Below are positions 17,290 through 19,965 of a DNA stretch of 19,965 nt, piece by piece. The number at the start of each line of letters is the position of its first letter. Within the stretch, counting starts at the first letter, position 1. Source of the stretch: an uncultured Eubacteriales bacterium (GTDB taxonomy: Bacteria; Bacillota; Clostridia; Oscillospirales; Oscillospiraceae); contig URAL01000030.1 in NCBI GenBank assembly GCA_900545805.1, positions 1 to 19,965 on the forward strand, written 5' to 3'. The position numbers were made by a program, and so were the translations under genes. The notes under the pieces are model-generated. The model saw nothing but the letters and a program-made list of their open reading frames with translations. It was not told where the DNA came from and did no database searches.

Positions 17290-18183
17290 ATGAGAAGAAC
17301 AAGAAACCTGATCGCGCTGCTTATGGCGGCGGTAATGTGCCTGTGCCTGTTTTCAGGCTGCGGCAGCGACAAGGGCGGGAGCGATTCCGCGGCAGACCTC
17401 ACGAAGGCAACGAGCATAGCAGACCTTGCCGGCTGCAAGATAGCCGCACAGGCCGGCACCTTCCACGCCGACGCGCTGACTCAGATCGAGAACGTTCAGT
17501 CCTCGACCTACCCCGAGTTTGCAGACCTTCTGACCGCGCTCAAGAGCGGCGCTATCGACGGCTACATCGCCGAGGAGCCGACGGCCTTCTCCGTATGCCA
17601 GTCAGACGACAGCCTGACCTACATTCCTCTGAAGAATAACGACACGGGCTTTACCGCAACTCCCGCGGACGTCGGCATAGCGATCGGCCTTAAGAAGGGC
17701 TCGGAGCTTACCGCACGCATAAACGAGGTGCTCGCGACCATCACCGACGAGCAGCGCGAGGAGCTCATGGAGCAGATAGTCACCCTCTCCTCCGGCGGCG
17801 AGGTCACCGAATTTGCGGTAAGCTGCCCTGCACCCGCAAGCACCAGCGGCGTTCTCAGAGTCGGTATGGAATGTGCCTATGAGCCGTACAACTGGACCGA
17901 CATGGACGGTACGAGCCTCGGCGCAGTTCCCATCTCCGGTGAGGGCAAGGACGGCCTGTACGCAAACGGCTATGATGTTCAGATCGCACAGTATGTCGCA
18001 AACAAGCTCGGCATGAAGCTCGAGATATACTCCATCGAGTGGGATTCCCTCATCCCAGCGCTTGAATCCGGCGCTATCGACGCCATTGCTGCCGGCATGA
18101 GCCCCACCGCCGAGCGCGCACAGCAGGTCGACTTTACCGACACCTACTACGAGTCCAACCTCGTCGTTATCATCCGCAAGTAA
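17290..18183 (+). CDS. Lysine ABC importer binding lipoprotein with circularly permuted lobes
   Basis: A 297-residue family 3 solute-binding lipoprotein. Signal peptide 1-23, lipobox FSGC with lipidated C24. Residues about 38-166 are the segment normally at the C-terminus (lobe 2): TSIADLAGCKIAAQAGTFH, LLTALKSGAIDGYIAEEP, VGIAIGLKKGSELTARINEVL. A linker follows (about 167-186). Residues about 187-297 are the segment normally first (lobe 1): VLRVGMECAYEPYNW, the family signature GYDVQIAQYVANKL (227-240, Q for the usual acidic residue), EWDSLIPALESGAIDA, and MSPTAERAQQVDFTDTYY with the ligand-carboxylate Arg R276. The protein ends at LVVIIRK, where the chain normally crosses into lobe 2. Each lobe occurs once and total length is normal, so this is a permutation and not a truncation or duplication. 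Start ATG 17290 follows AAAAAGGAG. The upstream riboswitch predicts lysine as ligand. Confidence 0.9.
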   Translation: MRRTRNLIALLMAAVMCLCLFSGCGSDKGGSDSAADLTKATSIADLAGCKIAAQAGTFHADALTQIENVQSSTYPEFADLLTALKSGAIDGYIAEEPTAFSVCQSDDSLTYIPLKNNDTGFTATPADVGIAIGLKKGSELTARINEVLATITDEQREELMEQIVTLSSGGEVTEFAVSCPAPASTSGVLRVGMECAYEPYNWTDMDGTSLGAVPISGEGKDGLYANGYDVQIAQYVANKLGMKLEIYSIEWDSLIPALESGAIDAIAAGMSPTAERAQQVDFTDTYYESNLVVIIRK

Positions 18184-18185
18184 AA

Positions 18186-18340
18186 GCATAAGGGAGCATC
18201 CAAACCCCGTTTTTAAGCGGATCTGAGCGCCGCAGGCTTCGCTTTGCTCAATCACAAGGCCGGCGCATTTCAAGGACGATAACGAAGAGAAAGGGCAAAA
18301 AAATCTTAGCTGAGGCGGAGCTCGGATGCTCCCCTTATGC
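18186..18340 (+). repeat. 155-nt intergenic element closed by a 16-bp inverted repeat
   Basis: The spacer between the binding-protein and permease genes starts with GCATAAGGGAGCATCC (18186-18201). It ends with the complement GGATGCTCCCCTTATGC (18324-18340), with a single bulged C in the right arm. Inside are shorter pairings such as GCGCC/GGCGC and TGAGC/GCTCA. The left arm begins 3 nt after the stop codon. It could protect the 3' end of the binding-protein mRNA, as hairpins do in other importer operons, giving more binding protein than permease. An inserted mobile sequence is the alternative. Confidence 0.65.
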
Positions 18341-18363
18341 TCAGGAAAGACCGGTAAACTGCC

Positions 18364-19131
18364 ATGAGCTTTTTTAACGATGTTATAAATATAGTTGTCA
18401 AATACTATCCTCAGCTGCTTGACGGCGTGGGCAACACCATGCTGATCGCGCTCATCGGCACGGTTGCCGGTCTCGTGATAGGTCTTATGACCGGCGTTGT
18501 GCGAACAGCTCCGCTGTCGAAAAACGCGGTGCTGCGTGTGCTTCACAAGATACTCAACGCCGTCATCGCCGTGTATGTCGAGATATTCCGCGGCACACCC
18601 ATGATGGTTCAGGCAATGGTCATCTACTGGGGCTATGCCTTCGCGACCGGCGGCAGCACCCTGCCGCTTATCCCCTCGGGCATTCTGATAGTTTCGATAA
18701 ACACCGGCGCGTATATGGCCGAGATCGTCCGCGGCGGCATAATCTCCATCGACAAGGGCCAGTTCGAGGGCGCGATGAGCATCGGCATGACCCATTCGCA
18801 GACCATGCTCAAGGTCATAATCCCCCAGGTCATGCGCAACATCCTCCCCTCGGTCAGCAATGAGTTCGTCATAAACATCAAGGATACCTCGGTGCTGAAC
18901 GTCATCGGCGTAACGGAGCTGTACTACTTCGCCGGCATCATAAAGCGCCAGAGCTTTGAGACGTTCCAGACCTATCTCGTCGTCTGCGTCATATACTTTA
19001 TCCTGACGTTCACGATAACGCGGCTGCTGCGCTGGGTAGAGCGTAAGCTCGACGGCGGCGACAGCTATGTCATATTCGGCTCGCAGTCGGACAGTGCAGC
19101 CGAGATCCGCATAAGCAGGGAGGAGTCGTAA
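18364..19131 (+). CDS. Amino-acid ABC importer permease
   Basis: A 255-residue inner-membrane permease of the polar amino-acid (His/Glu/Gln/Lys/Arg) type. Seen: about five membrane helices, the early DGVGNTMLIALIGTVAGLVIG segment split by the usual TxxI pattern, FRGTPMMVQAM (near 76-86), and the EAA cytoplasmic loop that contacts the ATPase (EIVRGGIISIDKGQFEGAM, then SIGMTHSQTMLKVIIPQ). No second permease is present, so a homodimer is expected. The start ATG at 18364 has only a distant AGGAAAG (about 14 nt), a weak site compared with its neighbours; this may keep permease levels below those of the binding protein. The ATPase gene follows after 3 nt. Substrate lysine is inferred from the operon's riboswitch. 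Confidence 0.93.
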   Translation: MSFFNDVINIVVKYYPQLLDGVGNTMLIALIGTVAGLVIGLMTGVVRTAPLSKNAVLRVLHKILNAVIAVYVEIFRGTPMMVQAMVIYWGYAFATGGSTLPLIPSGILIVSINTGAYMAEIVRGGIISIDKGQFEGAMSIGMTHSQTMLKVIIPQVMRNILPSVSNEFVINIKDTSVLNVIGVTELYYFAGIIKRQSFETFQTYLVVCVIYFILTFTITRLLRWVERKLDGGDSYVIFGSQSDSAAEIRISREES

Positions 19132-19134
19132 GAC

Positions 19135-19875
19135 ATGGCCGAAAAAGTAATTGAGCTCGTTCATCTTCAAAAGCAGTTCGGCGAGAACACCGTTCTGCGC
19201 GATATAAACCTTAGCGTATCCAAGGGCGAGGTGCTCAGCATCATCGGCGCGTCGGGCTCCGGCAAATCAACTATGCTCAGATGCATAAACCTGCTCGAGA
19301 CTCCGAGCTCGGGACAGATACTCTATCACGGTAAGGACATCACCTCGCACGACATGAGCCTTTCACAGTACCGTGCAAAGGTCGGCATGGTGTTCCAGAG
19401 CTTTAATCTGTTTAACAACATGACCGCCCTGAATAACTGCATCACCGGTCAGGTCTCGGTACTAAAGCGCAGCCGCGAGGAGGCCGAGGCGACGGCAATG
19501 AAGTACCTCGAGCGCGTCGGCATGGCGCCGTACATAAATGCGCGGCCCTCGCAGCTCTCGGGCGGCCAGAAGCAGCGCGTCGCGATAGCCCGTGCGCTGG
19601 CGATGGAGCCGGAGGCGCTGCTGTTCGACGAGCCGACGAGCGCGCTCGACCCGCAGATGGTCGGCGAGGTGCTCGACGTTATGCGCTCTCTTGCCGACGA
19701 CGGCCTGACGATGATAGTCGTCACACACGAGATGGCTTTTGCCCGCGACGTGTCGACAAACGTCGTGTTCATGTCCGGCGGTGTCATCTGCGAGGAGGGC
19801 AGGCCCCGCGACATATTCGAAAATCCGCAGAACGACAAGACGAAGGAATTCCTTTCAAGATTTCTGCACGGATAA
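19135..19875 (+). CDS. Amino-acid ABC importer ATPase
   Basis: A 246-residue ABC ATPase that powers the importer from the cytoplasmic side. All motifs are intact: Walker A GASGSGKST (38-46), Q-loop MVFQSFNLF, signature LSGGQKQR, Walker B with catalytic glutamate ALLFDEPTSALDP, D-loop, and H-loop VVTHEM. It is closest in appearance to the GlnQ/HisP group, in length and in the ARALAMEP and EEGRPRDIFENP stretches. The ATG lies 3 nt after the permease stop, with AGGGAGGAG 9 nt upstream inside the permease gene. It is the last gene of the lysine-riboswitch operon and is followed after 3 nt by a strong hairpin. Confidence 0.96.
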   Translation: MAEKVIELVHLQKQFGENTVLRDINLSVSKGEVLSIIGASGSGKSTMLRCINLLETPSSGQILYHGKDITSHDMSLSQYRAKVGMVFQSFNLFNNMTALNNCITGQVSVLKRSREEAEATAMKYLERVGMAPYINARPSQLSGGQKQRVAIARALAMEPEALLFDEPTSALDPQMVGEVLDVMRSLADDGLTMIVVTHEMAFARDVSTNVVFMSGGVICEEGRPRDIFENPQNDKTKEFLSRFLHG

Positions 19876-19878
19876 AAT

Positions 19879-19909
19879 AAAGCGCACCACCAGAAAGGCG
19901 GTGCGCTTT
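19879..19909. terminator. Hairpin terminator after the ABC operon
   Basis: A 10-bp stem AAAGCGCACC/GGTGCGCTTT (19879-19888 with 19900-19909), with an inner ACC/GGC extension. On the + strand only TTT follows; on the - strand the stem runs into TTTATTTTATCC, so it may also end a convergent transcript from beyond the window. The remaining 19910-19965 shows no gene. Confidence 0.75.
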
Positions 19910-19965
19910 CGAGACTGTCAAAAAACCTATGCTGCCGAGTAAATACAACCGCGCAGCGGGGGAGC

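Noticed and set aside
17290..18183. Reading the binding protein as a pseudogene or a truncated two-gene fusion
   Set aside because: The frame is intact, both lobes are complete and single, the signal peptide and ribosome binding site are good, and the upstream sequence is a riboswitch and not a lost gene half. Permutation explains all of this better.

Overview
The window looks like a chromosomal segment of a gut-type anaerobic clostridium (Bacillota, Clostridia, probably near Oscillospiraceae/Ruminococcaceae). This rests on the mix of features: an SLH-anchored surface protein, a type III glutamine synthetase, a split transketolase, a tRNA-Asn T-box, a lysine riboswitch, BioY, strong AGGAGG-type ribosome binding sites and consensus sigma-A promoters. 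The assignment is inference; no rRNA or marker gene is present.

Layout. (1) 1-562, + strand: the tail of an unrecognised gene, then a small-multidrug-export family membrane protein. A perfect 20-bp palindrome follows at 603-650. (2) 813-4574, +: a large secreted M14 zinc carboxypeptidase with three C-terminal SLH repeats and its own promoter. A shared set of hairpins at 4595-4690 separates it from the convergent genes. (3) 4697-8392, -: tktN, tktC, galK and mscS, tightly packed behind one promoter at 8463-8491. (4) 8520-8577: a 58-bp imperfect palindrome whose ends resemble IS3-family ends. (5) 8634-15250, -: asnB, glnN-type glutamine synthetase, pyrG, nadE and bioY with gaps of 11-39 nt, headed by a T-box leader with an AAC (Asn) specifier. 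The first four products make, use or are driven by glutamine or ammonia, so this reads as an amide-nitrogen operon tuned by charged tRNA-Asn; BioY (biotin uptake) is the odd member. (6) 15786-16739, +: a LysR-type regulator, divergent from asnB, with an inverted repeat inside its own promoter. (7) 16982-19875, +: a perfect consensus promoter, a lysine riboswitch with terminator, then a three-gene amino-acid ABC importer (binding protein, permease, ATPase).

The most unusual item is the binding protein of that importer (17290-18183). Its two lobes are encoded in reverse order. After the lipoprotein signal comes the segment that is normally C-terminal (lobe 2), then a linker, then the segment that is normally N-terminal (lobe 1), and the protein stops where the first lobe normally crosses to the second. 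This is the signature of a natural circular permutation of a family 3 solute-binding protein. The upstream lysine riboswitch predicts that the ligand is lysine. A 155-nt spacer closed by a 16-bp inverted repeat separates this gene from the permease gene.

All coding calls come from reading the proteins by eye; no database search was possible.
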